A stretch of 64,000 nt of DNA from positions 186,001 to 250,000 of the forward strand of contig NZ_FCOU01000009.1 of assembly GCF_900046475.1 (NCBI RefSeq). The letters are read 5' to 3'. Below, one piece after another: positions 18,657-28,900 of the stretch. This DNA is from Collinsella ihumii (GTDB taxonomy: Bacteria; Actinomycetota; Coriobacteriia; Coriobacteriales; Coriobacteriaceae). The notes under the pieces are model-generated. The model was not told where the DNA came from. It saw nothing but the letters and a program-made list of their open reading frames with translations, and ran no database searches. Position 1 is the stretch's first letter. Each line of letters starts with the position of its first letter. Position numbers and translations under genes: made by a program.

Positions 18657-19568
18657 TTAGGCGAACATCCCGGGTCGGTAATGATAGCCGTTGTCCGCAT
18701 GGGGGCAGAGCTGCCAAAAGGCCACCGCGCTCGCCGCGGCGACGTTCAAAGAATCAACGCCGTGCGCCATGGGGATGCGGATCGTGAGGTCCGACCCGTC
18801 GATCGTCTTCGCCTGCAGGCCGGCCCCTTCCGTCCCCATAAACAGCGCAAGACGGGGAATCCCAAGCAGCGCCGGATCGTCGAGCGAGACGGAATCGTCC
18901 TCGAGCGCCATCGAGGCGCAGGTGAATCCGGCCTCGCGCAGCTCGCGCAGGCCGTCATGAGGCCAGAAGCGCGCCTCCGTGCCGATGCGGCACCACGGCA
19001 CTTGGAACACGGTGCCCATGCTCACGCGCACCGCACGGCGGTACAGAGGATCGCAGCACGTGGGGCTCACGAGGATGCCGTCGACGTTCAGCGCCGCCGC
19101 GCTGCGGAAGATCGCACCGACGTTCGTATGGTCGACGATGCCCTCGAGCACGCAGACGCGCACCGGACGTTCCTGTGCGCGCTCGACAAGTCCGCGCAGG
19201 AAATCGGGGGCAGCGGCAAGGCGCGGGCGGCGAAACGCCGCCAGGGCCCCACGCGTCACGGTGAAGCCGGTCAGCTGCTCCATGAGCTCCATCGAGCCGA
19301 CGAATACCGGGATATCCCCCGTCCACGCCTCCGCGACGCGCTCAAGCAAAGGCATGAGCTGGTCGAGCCAGCGCTCTCCCATAAGGAAACTCACCGGCTC
19401 GAGCCCCGCATCGACCGCGCGCTCGATGACCTTGGCGCTCTCGGCGATGAAGATGCCCTTCTCCGGCTCGAGCACGGACCTCAGCTCGCGCTCCGTCAGG
19501 CGCGTGTAGGCCGAAAGGCGCTCGTCGTCAAGCGAGTCGATAAGGATGATCTGCGGTGCCATACCCAT
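18657..19568 (-). CDS. TrmH/SpoU-family RNA 2'-O-methyltransferase
   Basis: 303 residues, methylates ribose in tRNA or rRNA using SAM through a trefoil-knot fold. The three SpoU motifs are present: NVGAIFRSA near residue 170, LFMGTEGAGL near 250, and IPMAHGVDSLNVAAASAV near 275. An N-terminal substrate-binding extension (residues 1-150) makes it resemble TsnR/RlmB-like members. It is third in a tight minus-strand series after thyA and the DHFR-flavodoxin gene (4-nt gap). Confidence 0.9.
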   Translation of the reverse strand: MGMAPQIILIDSLDDERLSAYTRLTERELRSVLEPEKGIFIAESAKVIERAVDAGLEPVSFLMGERWLDQLMPLLERVAEAWTGDIPVFVGSMELMEQLTGFTVTRGALAAFRRPRLAAAPDFLRGLVERAQERPVRVCVLEGIVDHTNVGAIFRSAAALNVDGILVSPTCCDPLYRRAVRVSMGTVFQVPWCRIGTEARFWPHDGLRELREAGFTCASMALEDDSVSLDDPALLGIPRLALFMGTEGAGLQAKTIDGSDLTIRIPMAHGVDSLNVAAASAVAFWQLCPHADNGYHYRPGMFA

Positions 19569-19572
19569 GGGC

Positions 19573-20760
19573 TCACTGCTTCTTCTTGCGGCCGAACAGG
19601 TGGCGCCCGGTGTTCTTGAGCTTATCCATCATGGTCGGGTCGGGATGCTCGGCCTCCCATGCGGCACGGCGACGGCGCTTCTCGTACTCGTTGATCAAGG
19701 GGTCGCCGTAACCCTGAACCAGGTTGTCGTACCACGCGATCATATCGGCGATGTCCTCGTCGTTGGGGCGGCCCTTGTTCATGCCGCCCATCAGCTTGTA
19801 GGGACCCCACGTGTCGAAGCCGGGACACCCGTGCCCCGCGAGGAAGTTGGCGTGCGTCGCACGGCAGATGCCGTCGATATCCTTGCCGTACCACTTGCTC
19901 GCACCGCCGTAGGTGAGCAGGCTGAACACGAAGTCGCCTGTACCGACGGAGGCCTGCATGACGCGCGCGAGGTCTTTGTCGATCTCACCCATGTAGATAC
20001 CGCTCGCGATGCCGATCAGATGATACGGGGACAGGTCGACCTTGGGATTCTTCTTGTCGACGGTCGCGACGTCCAGCGTATCGATCTCGCCGGGAAACGC
20101 CTTCGCGAGCGCGTCGACGACCTTCTTCGTGTTGCCGTGGTGCTTGGAGCGGTACAGGATCATCGTCCTGATCTGGGGCCGTTTAGGGGATTCGGTCGCC
20201 TGCTGGCCATCGGATGCGGGCTCTGCGTCCTCTTTCTCGTCGGTCGCGGCGGGACGACGATAGGTCACGAACCGGTATTCGATGCCATGGTCCTCCTCGT
20301 CGGCCCCGATGAGGGCGGGTTCGGATTCCGATACGACTTCCCAGGCGTCATCTTCATCGAGATTCGGGAAGTGCGTATCGGCCAGGCGCAGGCAATGGGT
20401 GCGGGTCACCTCGGCGACCGTGCAGAACGGAAGCAGCTGGCGGTAGACCTCTTCCCCGCCGATGACCCAGGCCTCGTCCTCGTCTGCGATCGCATCCAGA
20501 GCCTCGTCGACGCTATGGACGACCTCCACGCCTTCGCGCTCGAACGATGCGTCCCGCGTCAGCACGATGTTGCGGCGGTTCTTCAGCGGGCGGCCGCCCG
20601 GGAAGCTGTCGAGGGTCCTGCGGCCCATGATCACCGTATGGCCGGTCGTCAGCTCGACGAAGCGGCGCATGTCGGCCTTGTTGGAAACGATCATGTCCCC
20701 CTCGTAACCGATGCCCCAGTCGTCACTCACGGCAACGATAGCGGAAAGCTTGCAGCTCAT
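19573..20760 (-). CDS. folA: Dihydrofolate reductase-flavodoxin fusion protein
   Basis: Residues 1-170 are a DHFR: WGIGYEGDMIVSNKADMRRF supplies the substrate acidic residue region, then GHTVIMGRRTLDSFPGGRPLKNR and WVIGGEEVYRQLLP bind NADPH. A charged linker (about 171-198) leads to a flavodoxin-like domain beginning MILYRSKHHGNTKKVVDAL (FMN phosphate loop) and running to residue about 340, with a basic tail. One uninterrupted frame covers both. DHFR regenerates tetrahydrofolate from the dihydrofolate made by ThyA, whose gene is 10 bp upstream. An internal start at the Met of MILYRS is possible but has no clear ribosome site that I can point to. Confidence 0.9.
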   Translation of the reverse strand: MSCKLSAIVAVSDDWGIGYEGDMIVSNKADMRRFVELTTGHTVIMGRRTLDSFPGGRPLKNRRNIVLTRDASFEREGVEVVHSVDEALDAIADEDEAWVIGGEEVYRQLLPFCTVAEVTRTHCLRLADTHFPNLDEDDAWEVVSESEPALIGADEEDHGIEYRFVTYRRPAATDEKEDAEPASDGQQATESPKRPQIRTMILYRSKHHGNTKKVVDALAKAFPGEIDTLDVATVDKKNPKVDLSPYHLIGIASGIYMGEIDKDLARVMQASVGTGDFVFSLLTYGGASKWYGKDIDGICRATHANFLAGHGCPGFDTWGPYKLMGGMNKGRPNDEDIADMIAWYDNLVQGYGDPLINEYEKRRRRAAWEAEHPDPTMMDKLKNTGRHLFGRKKKQ

Positions 20761-20769
20761 GGATGCTCC

Positions 20770-21618
20770 TTAGATTGCGATGGGAATGTTCTTGATCTGA
20801 GGGCCGTGCTCATAGCCCTCGACGATCAGGTCATCGGTCGTGAAGTCGTAGAAATCGCGAACCTCGGGGTTGAGGCTCACCTTGGGCGCGGGGTGCTGCG
20901 GCCGCGCGATGAGCTCGCGGATGATGTCGACATGGCGGTCGTAGATATGCGCGTCGACGATCACGTGGAGCAGCTCGCCCGCGACCATATCCGAAACCTG
21001 CGCCACCATCATGAGCAGGATCGCGTACTGGCACACGTTCCAGTTGTTTGCGGCGAGGATGTCCTGGCTGCGCTGCATGAGGACCATGTTGAGCACGGGC
21101 TTGTCGTAGCCCGGCTCATGCGTGACGTTATACGTCACGCTGTAGGCGCACGGGTACAGGTGCATCTCGGACAGGTCGGCGAACGTGTACATGTTGGTCA
21201 TGATGCGACGGGAGAAGGGCGTGTGCTTCAGGTCGTAAAGCACGCGGTCCATCTGGTCGAAGTCGCCTTCGGGATAATGGGACTTCTGCGCGATCTGATA
21301 GCCGTATGCCTTGCCGATGGACCCGGTCTCGTCGGCCCATTCATCCCAGATATGGGAGTTGAGATCATGGATGTTGTTCGACTTGCGCTGGTAGATCCAA
21401 AGGATCTCGTCCATCGCGGACTTGAGCGCCGTGCGGCGCAGCGTCAGCGCGGGAAACTCCTCGCGCAGGTCGTACCGGTTCGTGACGCCGAACGATTTGA
21501 TGGTGTACGCAGGCGTTCCGTCCTCCCAATGCGGCCTGACCTTCTCGCCTTCCGTCGTGGTGCCGCGCTCCAGAATATCCGAGCACATGGAAACGAACAG
21601 TTCATCGGCTTTGCTCAT
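20770..21618 (-). CDS. thyA: Thymidylate synthase ThyA (phage phi3T/Bacillus-like type)
   Basis: Converts dUMP to dTMP with methylene-tetrahydrofolate. 282 residues. The catalytic Cys is in LYPCAYSVTYNV, and QRSQDILAANNWNVCQYA with HVIVDAHIYDRH follow. The NNWNV form, in place of the common GLPFNI, resembles the B. subtilis/phage phi3T ThyA group. The ATG has AGGAG upstream. It heads the operon thyA-DHFR/flavodoxin-trmH-like. Confidence 0.95.
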   Translation of the reverse strand: MSKADELFVSMCSDILERGTTTEGEKVRPHWEDGTPAYTIKSFGVTNRYDLREEFPALTLRRTALKSAMDEILWIYQRKSNNIHDLNSHIWDEWADETGSIGKAYGYQIAQKSHYPEGDFDQMDRVLYDLKHTPFSRRIMTNMYTFADLSEMHLYPCAYSVTYNVTHEPGYDKPVLNMVLMQRSQDILAANNWNVCQYAILLMMVAQVSDMVAGELLHVIVDAHIYDRHVDIIRELIARPQHPAPKVSLNPEVRDFYDFTTDDLIVEGYEHGPQIKNIPIAI

Positions 21619-21730
21619 GGGCGCTCCTCGAGGGTAGACAGCATCGACTACCCATTGTACCCCGCAGCCAGCGTGGGAAACATGGGCTCGCGCGAGTCGC
21701 GACCCAAAGAACGGACGGGAGGGACGCGTC

Positions 21731-21894
21731 TAGGGAAACACCGACCAATTGCTTTCGCGCAGGGCGTCTCCGCGGCGAGGCGGATGCGGGCGAAGGCGAG
21801 AAAGGCGCAGTAGCGCTGCGCCGACGCAGCCTGAGCGCGCAGGCGCCCGATACGGGGGCAAGCGGCGCGAAAGCAATTGGTCGGTGTTTCCCTA
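21731..21894. repeat. Repeat family 2, full palindromic copy
   Basis: Perfect 30-bp inverted repeats (21731-21760 and 21865-21894) begin TAGGGAAACACCGACC and include TTGCTTTCGCGC. The 104-bp interior has its own GGCGCAG/CTGCGCC hairpin. The right arm's first three bases are the stop codon of the membrane protein gene ending at 21892. Related copies lie at 39886 and 12112. Confidence 0.85.
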
Positions 21895-22557
21895 AGCCAC
21901 CTGCGGCTCGTTTGCCGGCTCATCAGAGCCCATGCCCACGATGACATCGATCAGCGGCGAGGAGATGAACACCGTGATCAGCGAATACACGATATTCGTC
22001 ACGGGGATGTAGCTCAGCGAGAGCAGCAGGACGCTCAGATCGGTGACCAGGTAGCAGCGGGACAGGCGCCAGCCGCTCACCTTCTGGATGGACAGGGCGA
22101 GGGCGTCGTCGCCACCGGCAGACGCGCCCCCTCGCACCACCAGCCCGGCTCCCACTCCGACAAACAGGCCGCCGGCGACGGCCGCCACGAGCGGCCAGGC
22201 GGAAAGATCGGGCAACAGGTGCGGAAGCTGCTCCCAGATTGCGTAGAACCCCGCTATGAACGCGCTCGAGACCGCAGACCAGCCCAAAAAGCCCGCACCG
22301 AGCAGGCGAAGCGCCACGGCATAGCAGAGGATGTCGAGGACGGGAGACACGATCGAGGACGGGATGCCCAGCCAGTGGTTGGCCAAAAGTAGGGCTCCGA
22401 TCACGCCGCCCTCGGTTATCCCCACCACATGATGGATATTATGGATGCCGAAGGTAAGGATTCCGGAACCGACCACGATCAGGACGAAACGGCGCAGCAG
22501 GTCGTGCCAATCAAGCGAAGCCAAACGGGTGCGCAACACGGATATCAGCCTTTCCAT
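21892..22557 (-). CDS. YitT/YczE-like membrane protein
   Basis: About 221 residues with five to six predicted helices: ILTFGIHNIHHVVGITEGG near the start, a Gly/Ala-rich helix near 125-145, and the GGASAGGDDALAL loop characteristic of YitT-type families. Role unknown; such proteins are thought to act in transport. It is controlled by a MerR-type promoter shared with the divergent merR gene. Its TAG stop is contributed by the end of a palindromic repeat. The ATG at 22555-22557 is preferred over a TTG two codons earlier; neither has a strong ribosome site. Confidence 0.75.
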   Translation of the reverse strand: MERLISVLRTRLASLDWHDLLRRFVLIVVGSGILTFGIHNIHHVVGITEGGVIGALLLANHWLGIPSSIVSPVLDILCYAVALRLLGAGFLGWSAVSSAFIAGFYAIWEQLPHLLPDLSAWPLVAAVAGGLFVGVGAGLVVRGGASAGGDDALALSIQKVSGWRLSRCYLVTDLSVLLLSLSYIPVTNIVYSLITVFISSPLIDVIVGMGSDEPANEPQVA

Positions 22558-22580
22558 CTTCAAGCAAACGGTGCAGCGCT

Positions 22581-22611
22581 AGACTAAACCTTGGTAACAT
22601 ACCAAGGTCAA
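22581..22611 (-). promoter_or_regulatory. MerR-type promoter and operator
   Basis: Minus strand: -35 TTGACC (22606-22611), a 19-bp spacer, -10 TAGTCT (22581-22586). The spacer holds the palindrome CCTTGGTA-ACA-TACCAAGG (22589-22607). An overlong 19-bp spacer filled by a dyad is the hallmark of MerR-activated promoters. It faces the YitT-like gene. The same dyad also overlaps a plausible promoter for merR itself (TAACAT -10), giving autoregulation. Confidence 0.82.
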
Positions 22612-22628
22612 CTGCGCATGGAGGAATC

Positions 22629-23462
22629 ATGGACGGCACGCCCCTCAAACAGACCTACCGGATCGGCGAGACGTCGGGGCTGTTCGGCATCGGGGCGGAC
22701 TCCTTGCGCTACTACGAGCGACTGGGGATCGTCGTCCCCCGCCGAGAACCCAACGGATACCGCGTCTACGACCTCTCGGACATGTACAAGCTGACGATCA
22801 TCAAGGAGCTCCGCGGACTCGGTTTCAGCATGAAGCAGATCGCGGAGTACCTCGAGGGGCAAAACGTCGACAAGACCATCGCCATGCTGGAGGACGAGCA
22901 GGCCATCATCGAGCGCAAGCTCGACGAGCTGAAGCGGCGGCAGGTGACGCTCGCCCGACGCGTGGACACCATCCGCAAGACCAAGGAGGCGCGCATCGGC
23001 GCCATCGAGATCGTCGACCGCCCGCGGCGCCGCTGCATGAAGATGGCCGGACACCTCGAGCGCGACGAGGAGATGGACCTGCTGATACAGGAGCTGCACC
23101 GAAGGTCCGGATCGACGATGCCGCATCTGCTGACGGTGCCCATAGGGGCCTTCCTCGCCCAGGACGCGATCATGCAGGGAGCAACCAACGTGTACGACGG
23201 CATCTTCTTCATCGTAGAGGATGAAAAGGCGCCCGCGAACTTCGAACTCCCCGCCGGGCAGTATCTCACCACCCGCTACCAGGGCGGCTACGAGCAGAAC
23301 GGACGTTTGCTCATCAAACTGCTCGACTTTGCGCACGAGCACGCGCTTCCGCTGGCGGGACAACCGTTCGAGCTCTACGAGATCGACAATCGCGATACAG
23401 CAGACGAGCGGGAGTTCATCACCACGATGGAACTCCCGCTCGACGCGAAGCACGCTGATTGA
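22629..23462 (+). CDS. MerR-family regulator with GyrI-like effector domain
   Basis: 277 residues. The N-terminal winged helix (about 10-80) has YRIGETSGLFGIGADSLRYY and GLSMKQI-like helices, followed by a dimerisation coiled coil (about 85-125). The C-terminal half (about 135-265) resembles the GyrI/BmrR multidrug-binding domain. The start follows GGAGGAATC. It lies divergent to the YitT-like gene and next to a MerR-type promoter, so it probably activates that gene in response to a small hydrophobic or cationic ligand. Confidence 0.88.
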   Translation: MDGTPLKQTYRIGETSGLFGIGADSLRYYERLGIVVPRREPNGYRVYDLSDMYKLTIIKELRGLGFSMKQIAEYLEGQNVDKTIAMLEDEQAIIERKLDELKRRQVTLARRVDTIRKTKEARIGAIEIVDRPRRRCMKMAGHLERDEEMDLLIQELHRRSGSTMPHLLTVPIGAFLAQDAIMQGATNVYDGIFFIVEDEKAPANFELPAGQYLTTRYQGGYEQNGRLLIKLLDFAHEHALPLAGQPFELYEIDNRDTADEREFITTMELPLDAKHAD

Positions 23463-23481
23463 CCGCCATGCGGCGCGGCGC

Positions 23482-24969
23482 CTACTTGCGGCGCATCTGG
23501 CGCTCCATCTCGCGCAGCATATCCATCTCGGAGCCGCCGCCCGACCCCAGGCCGCCCATGCCGCCCAGGTTGCCAAGGCCGCCCATGCCGCCCATATTGC
23601 CCATTCCGGGGATGCCGGGCATGCGCATCTTCTTGCCCTTCTTGCCCTTCTTCCCCTTCTTGCCGGCCCCGGCCTGCTGAGCCATGGTGCGCATGCGGCT
23701 CATCATCTTGTTCATCTCGCCCCATTGCTTCATGAGCTGGTTCACATCGGCGGGCGTCGTGCCGGAACCGCGCGCGATGCGGGCGCGGCGCTGGCCGTTG
23801 ATGATGGAGGGGCGGTTGCGTTCCTCGGCGGTCATGGACATGATCATGGCCTCATTCTTCGCGAAGACCGACTCGTCGAGGTTGCCCCCCATCTGGTTGA
23901 GCAGCTTCTGACCGCCCGGGAGCATGCCGAGGATGCCCTTCATGCCGCCCATCTTCTTGACGGCCTTCATCTGCTCGAGCATGTCGTTCATCGTGAAGCC
24001 CTCGCGCAGCATGCGCTCGGCGGACGCGACGGTCTCGGCGTCGGCGGCCTCCTGAGCCTTCTCGATGATACCGATGACGTCGCCCATGCCGAGGATGCGC
24101 TTGGCCATGCGGTCGGGATAGAACGGCTCGAGCGAATCGGGCTTCTCGCCCATGGAGACGAACTTGATGGGCTTGCCGGTCACGGCGCGGACCGACAGCG
24201 CGCCGCCGCCGCGGGCGTCGCCGTCGAGCTTGGAGATGATGACGCCGTCGAAGTCGGTGCGCTCGGCGAAGGTGGACACCACGTTCACGATATCCTGGCC
24301 GGTCATGGCGTCGACGACCATGAGCACCTGATCGGGCTTGACCGCGCGCTTGATGTCGACGGCCTCCTGCATCATCTGCTCGTCGATCTGCAGGCGGCCG
24401 GCGGTGTCGACGATGACCACGTCGCGCAGCTTGTCGATGGCCTCGCGGACGGCGTCCTGGGCGATCTGCACGGGATGCGCGCCGTCTCCGCGAAACACCG
24501 GCACGCCGATCTCGCCGCCCAGCGTGGCGAGCTGGTCGGCTGCCGCGGGACGGTAGACGTCGCAGGCGGCGAGCAGCGGCGAGCGGCCCTGCTTCTTGAG
24601 CAGGTAGGCGAGCTTGACGGCGGCCGTCGTCTTACCGGAGCCCTGCAGGCCCACGAGCATGATCACGTTCGGGATGCGGTTCGAGAACACGAGCTTGCTC
24701 TCGGTCGTGCCCAGCAGCTCGGTCAGCTCGTCGAGCACGATCTTGACGACGTTTTGCGCAGGGGTCAGCGACTCCATGACGTCGGCGGTCATGCAGCGCT
24801 CCTTCGTCTTGGCGACGAAGTCCTTCACGACCTTGAAGTTGACGTCGGCCTCGAGCAGCGCCATGCGAATGTCGCGCATGGCGCTCGTGATATCGGCCTC
24901 GGTCAGCTTGCCCTTGCCGCGCAGGCGGTCAAAGGTGTTGTTGAGGCGATCGGAAAGGCTTTCGAACAT
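23482..24969 (-). CDS. ffh: Signal recognition particle protein Ffh
   Basis: SRP54 GTPase that binds 4.5S RNA and signal peptides of nascent membrane proteins. N domain, then G domain with GLQGSGKTTAAVKLA, DTAGRLQ and SKLDGDARGG. The Met-rich M domain is at about 300-430. The end (about 435-495) is unusual in being Lys-Gly repeats followed by a Gly/Met-rich stretch of GMGG-type repeats, common in high-GC Gram-positives. Last gene of the plsX-acpP-rnc-smc-ftsY-ffh series. Confidence 0.97.
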   Translation of the reverse strand: MFESLSDRLNNTFDRLRGKGKLTEADITSAMRDIRMALLEADVNFKVVKDFVAKTKERCMTADVMESLTPAQNVVKIVLDELTELLGTTESKLVFSNRIPNVIMLVGLQGSGKTTAAVKLAYLLKKQGRSPLLAACDVYRPAAADQLATLGGEIGVPVFRGDGAHPVQIAQDAVREAIDKLRDVVIVDTAGRLQIDEQMMQEAVDIKRAVKPDQVLMVVDAMTGQDIVNVVSTFAERTDFDGVIISKLDGDARGGGALSVRAVTGKPIKFVSMGEKPDSLEPFYPDRMAKRILGMGDVIGIIEKAQEAADAETVASAERMLREGFTMNDMLEQMKAVKKMGGMKGILGMLPGGQKLLNQMGGNLDESVFAKNEAMIMSMTAEERNRPSIINGQRRARIARGSGTTPADVNQLMKQWGEMNKMMSRMRTMAQQAGAGKKGKKGKKGKKMRMPGIPGMGNMGGMGGLGNLGGMGGLGSGGGSEMDMLREMERQMRRK

Positions 24970-25013
24970 GAATCTCTCCCGGATGGATCGAAATGGTGGT
25001 TATTCGGCCAGGG

Positions 25014-25928
25014 CTACTCGGCGCCCACGAGGGCGCGGCAGAACGCGTGCGCGTCGAACGGCTGCAGGTCCTCGACCTGCTCGCCCACGCCGATGCGCAG
25101 GATCGGCAGCTTGAGCTTGGAAGCGACCGCCATGGCGATACCGCCCTTCGCGGTACCGTCGAGCTTGGTCATGACGATGCCGTCGACGCCGAGCGACTCG
25201 TTGAACTCAAGCGCCTGGGAAAGGCCGTTTTGCCCCGTCGCTGCATCGATGACGAGCACAACGTAGACGGGCATGGGCCCGCCGGCGCACTTGGCGGCGC
25301 GCTTGCGGGTGACGTTTACGACCTTGGCGAGCTCCCGCATGAGCTCGGCGGAGGTGTGCAGACGGCCCGCCGTGTCGATCAGGACGAGCTGGCTGCCCTC
25401 GCGCTCGGCCACATCGAGGACGTCGTAGCACACGCTCGCGGGGTCGCTTCCGCGCTCGCGCTTGACGACGGGCACGCCGGCGCGCTGGCCCCACACGTCG
25501 AGCTGCTCGATGGCGGCGGCGCGGAACGTGTCGGCGCTGCCGATGACCGTCTTGATGCCCGACTTGGCGGCAGCGCTCGCGATCTTGCCGACCGTCGTCG
25601 TCTTGCCGGCACCGTTGATGCCCACGAACAGGACGACCGAGGGCGTCGTGGTGAAGGGGTCGACCTTCGGCGTCGTGAAGGTCTCCTCAAGGCGGTCGGC
25701 CAGCGCGTCGCGCAGCTGGCGCGCGCTCGTCAGGTTCTTGCGCGCGGCGAGGTCGCGCAGGTCATCGGTCACGTCCATGGCGATATCAGCGCCCATATCG
25801 CCCATGACGAGCGTGTCCTCGAGGTCCTCCCAGAACGACTCGTCGACGTCGCCGCCGAAGTAGAAGATCTCGTTGATGGCCTCGCGGCTGCGCTCGAGAC
25901 CGCGCTTCAGAGAATCGAACAGGCCCAT
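25014..25928 (-). CDS. ftsY: SRP receptor GTPase FtsY
   Basis: 304 residues; docks SRP-ribosome complexes at the membrane. A short N domain (MGLFDSLKRGLERSREAIN) has no long acidic A domain. Then GINGAGKTTTVGKIA, DTAGRLH and TKLDGTAKGG. Its ATG directly follows the smc TAA, so translation is probably coupled. Confidence 0.97.
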   Translation of the reverse strand: MGLFDSLKRGLERSREAINEIFYFGGDVDESFWEDLEDTLVMGDMGADIAMDVTDDLRDLAARKNLTSARQLRDALADRLEETFTTPKVDPFTTTPSVVLFVGINGAGKTTTVGKIASAAAKSGIKTVIGSADTFRAAAIEQLDVWGQRAGVPVVKRERGSDPASVCYDVLDVAEREGSQLVLIDTAGRLHTSAELMRELAKVVNVTRKRAAKCAGGPMPVYVVLVIDAATGQNGLSQALEFNESLGVDGIVMTKLDGTAKGGIAMAVASKLKLPILRIGVGEQVEDLQPFDAHAFCRALVGAE

Positions 25929-28900
25929 TTATGCATTCACAACCTTTCCCGTCTTGCGATCAAGTCGCTGGCTCACCACGCGGCTGACGCCGTCGGCTTG
26001 CATGGATACACCATACAGCACATCGGCGTCCTCCATCGTGCGGCGCTGGTGCGAAATGACCAGCAGCTGCGTGGTCTTGCGCAGATAGTCGATGGCGCCG
26101 ATCAGCTTGCTCAGGTTCGAGTCGTCGAGGGCGGCCTCGACCTCGTCGAGCACGTAGAACGGCACCGTGCGCGTACGGTATACCGCGAAGAGCAGCGCGA
26201 GCGCCGTCAGGCTCTTCTCGCCGCCGCTCATGAGCATCATCTTGGTGATCTTCTTGCCGCGCGGTTGCGCCACGACCTCGATGCCGGTCTCCGCCGGGTG
26301 GTCAGGGTCGGTCATCTCAAGGTGGGCCGAACCACCCGGGAAGAGCATCGAGAACACCTCGCGGAAGTTCTCGTCGACCTTCTCGAAGGTGACGAGGAAC
26401 TGCCGACGCATCTTGCGGTCGATGGCGGCGGAGATCTTGGTGAGCGCGGACCGGGCGCTCTCGAGGTCGGCGAGCTGCGCGGAGATGTAGTCGGCGCGCT
26501 CGCGCAGGCGCTCGTACTCCTCGAACGCCACCTGGTTGACCGGCCCCAGGTTGTTGATCTGCCGCACCAGATCGGCGAGCTCGCGCTCGCATGCGGCGCG
26601 ATCGTCGGGCGCCGGCAGCGACAGGGCCTCCTCGAGCACGGTCTTGCCGTCCGCGGTGATGGCGGCGATGGCGTTTTCGACCTGGACCTCGAGCTTGCCG
26701 CGCTGGACCTTGAACTCGGAGATCTTGGACGTCGCCGCGTCGACTGCCGCCTGGGCGGCATCGACCTCGCCGCGCGCGTCCTCGATCGTCTTCTTGAGCG
26801 AGGCGGAATCCGCCTCCTCCAGCCGCGCCTGGTCGCGCAGGCGGGCGGCCCAATCGAGCGCGCGCTCCGACAGCGCCTGGTAACGGTCGTGCAGGGGGTC
26901 CACGCGGAGCCGAAGCACCTCGAGCGAGCGGGACGCCTGCCTGGTGGCACGGATGCGCCGATCGATGTTGTCGAGGCGCCGGGCGAGCTCGGGCTCGCGC
27001 GCCTCAAGGCTGCGCAGGCGCTCCGCCGCCTGGGCCGCGCGGACCTTGGCGTCGGCGAGCTTGCCCGCAGCCTCGGAATCCTCGATGCGGAGCTGCTCGA
27101 GGTCGTCGTTGGCGTCCTCGATCTGCGCGGTGAGCTCCTCCGCGAGCGCACGCGCGTCGTCACGGGACTGCGCGAGCTCATCGAGCTTGGGCTGGACCGC
27201 GCGAACGGCGGCAGCGGCCTGCTCCCGGCGACGCTCCACCTGCGAGCGCTCGGACAGCGATGCCGAGAGGCTCTGCTCCAGGCGACCGATCTCGGAGAGC
27301 AGGGAGGTCCGCTCGCCGTCCAGGCGCGCGATCTCGCCGGCGAGGTCGCCGTCGGCGGCACGGGCCTCCGCCAGCGCGGCCGACGCCTCGGCGACCTGCG
27401 ACGTGGCGTGCTCGAGCGTGGCCGAGAGCTCGGGCTCGAGGTCTTCGAGCTCGCGGATGCGGCGCTTGCGCTCGAGCGTGCCCGCCTGGGCGTCCCCGGC
27501 GGAGCCGACGCGAACCAGCCCGCCGGAGCTGACGCGGACCCCCTCACGGGTCACGTACGTGACGCCCAGCTCCGCGGGCGCCGCCAGGGCCTCGGAGACG
27601 GAATCGACGACGTAGACGCCGCCGAGCAGCGCCGCCACGACGTTGCCGTACCCCTCGCGCACGCGAAGGCGCTCGACGAGCCTGAAGCCCGCGGCACGAC
27701 CGTCGCCCTCCCCTGCCGCGACCTCGCGGGACAGCAAGGTGGCCTCGCCTCTCGAGCGGTTCTGGTCCAGGGCGTACGCGGCAAGCGAGGACAGCGCCGC
27801 GGCGTTGTCGACGACGAGCGCGTCGATGTCGGACGCGAGCAGCTGCTCGACGAGCTCCTCGAGGTCCTGGGGCGCCTCGATGAGATCGCCCACGTGCGCG
27901 CGCACGGTCCCCGCATGGGCATGGGCGAGCTTCGCGGTCAGCGGCGAGGCGTCGGACATCTTCTCGTCGACCTTACGGAGGCTGGAGAGCTCGGAGACGA
28001 CCTCCGAGTGGCGCGTGCGCGCCTGGGCCTCCTTGGCGCGGCGGTCGTCGACGGCCGCGCGCGCCTCGTCTGCGGCGACCTTCGCCTCTTCGCGCCTGGA
28101 GCGGGCGTCTGCGAGCGTGGCATCGAGCTCCTCGGCGCGCGACCTGCGGCTCTCGAGCGAGGAGCGAAGCTCCTCCACCTGCGTATCGATCTGCTCCAAC
28201 CTCGAGGCGTACATGGAGTCCTCGAGCTCGGCGTTGGAGACGGTCTCCTTCGATTTCACGTACTCAAGCGCAGCATCGTCGGCCGTGCGCTGCGCCTCGC
28301 GCCGCTGACGGTTCAGCGCGTTCAGAAGCGTATCGAGCTCCATGCGACGGGCATGGAGCCTGTCGGCGGCCGGGCCGAGCTCGGCCACATCCGCCTGCGC
28401 CACCTCAGCCGCGGCACGAACCTCGTCGAGCTGCGAGCGCACCTGCTCGAGATCCTCGACGACGCGCGTCCGCTGATGCTCGGACCCCGACAGGGTCCCG
28501 CGCATCTCCGAGAGCCGGGCCACCATGTTGCGGCCCTTTTCCTCGAGCAGGCGCATGTCCGACCCGATGCGGCCGACGATATCCTGCATATGGCGGCGCT
28601 GCTCGCCCAGATCGCCGACGAACAGCCCCTTCTCCTCGAGCATGACCTGCAGCTTCTCGAGCTCCCGCTGCTTCTCGCCCAGGCGGTAGCGCGCAAGCTC
28701 GAGCTCCGCGTCGGCCTCTTTGCCCTGCGACTCGAGATCGGCCCAGTTCGCCTGCAGGCCGCGCAGCTCGTCGACGGCGAGGATCTGCGTGAGCTCATGG
28801 GCTCGCTCGGTCAGGTCGCGGTGCTTGCGCGCGCGGTCCACCTGGCGCTCCAAGGGCTTGAGCTGGCGGTTCACCTCGCGGCTGATGTCCCGTGCGCGCT

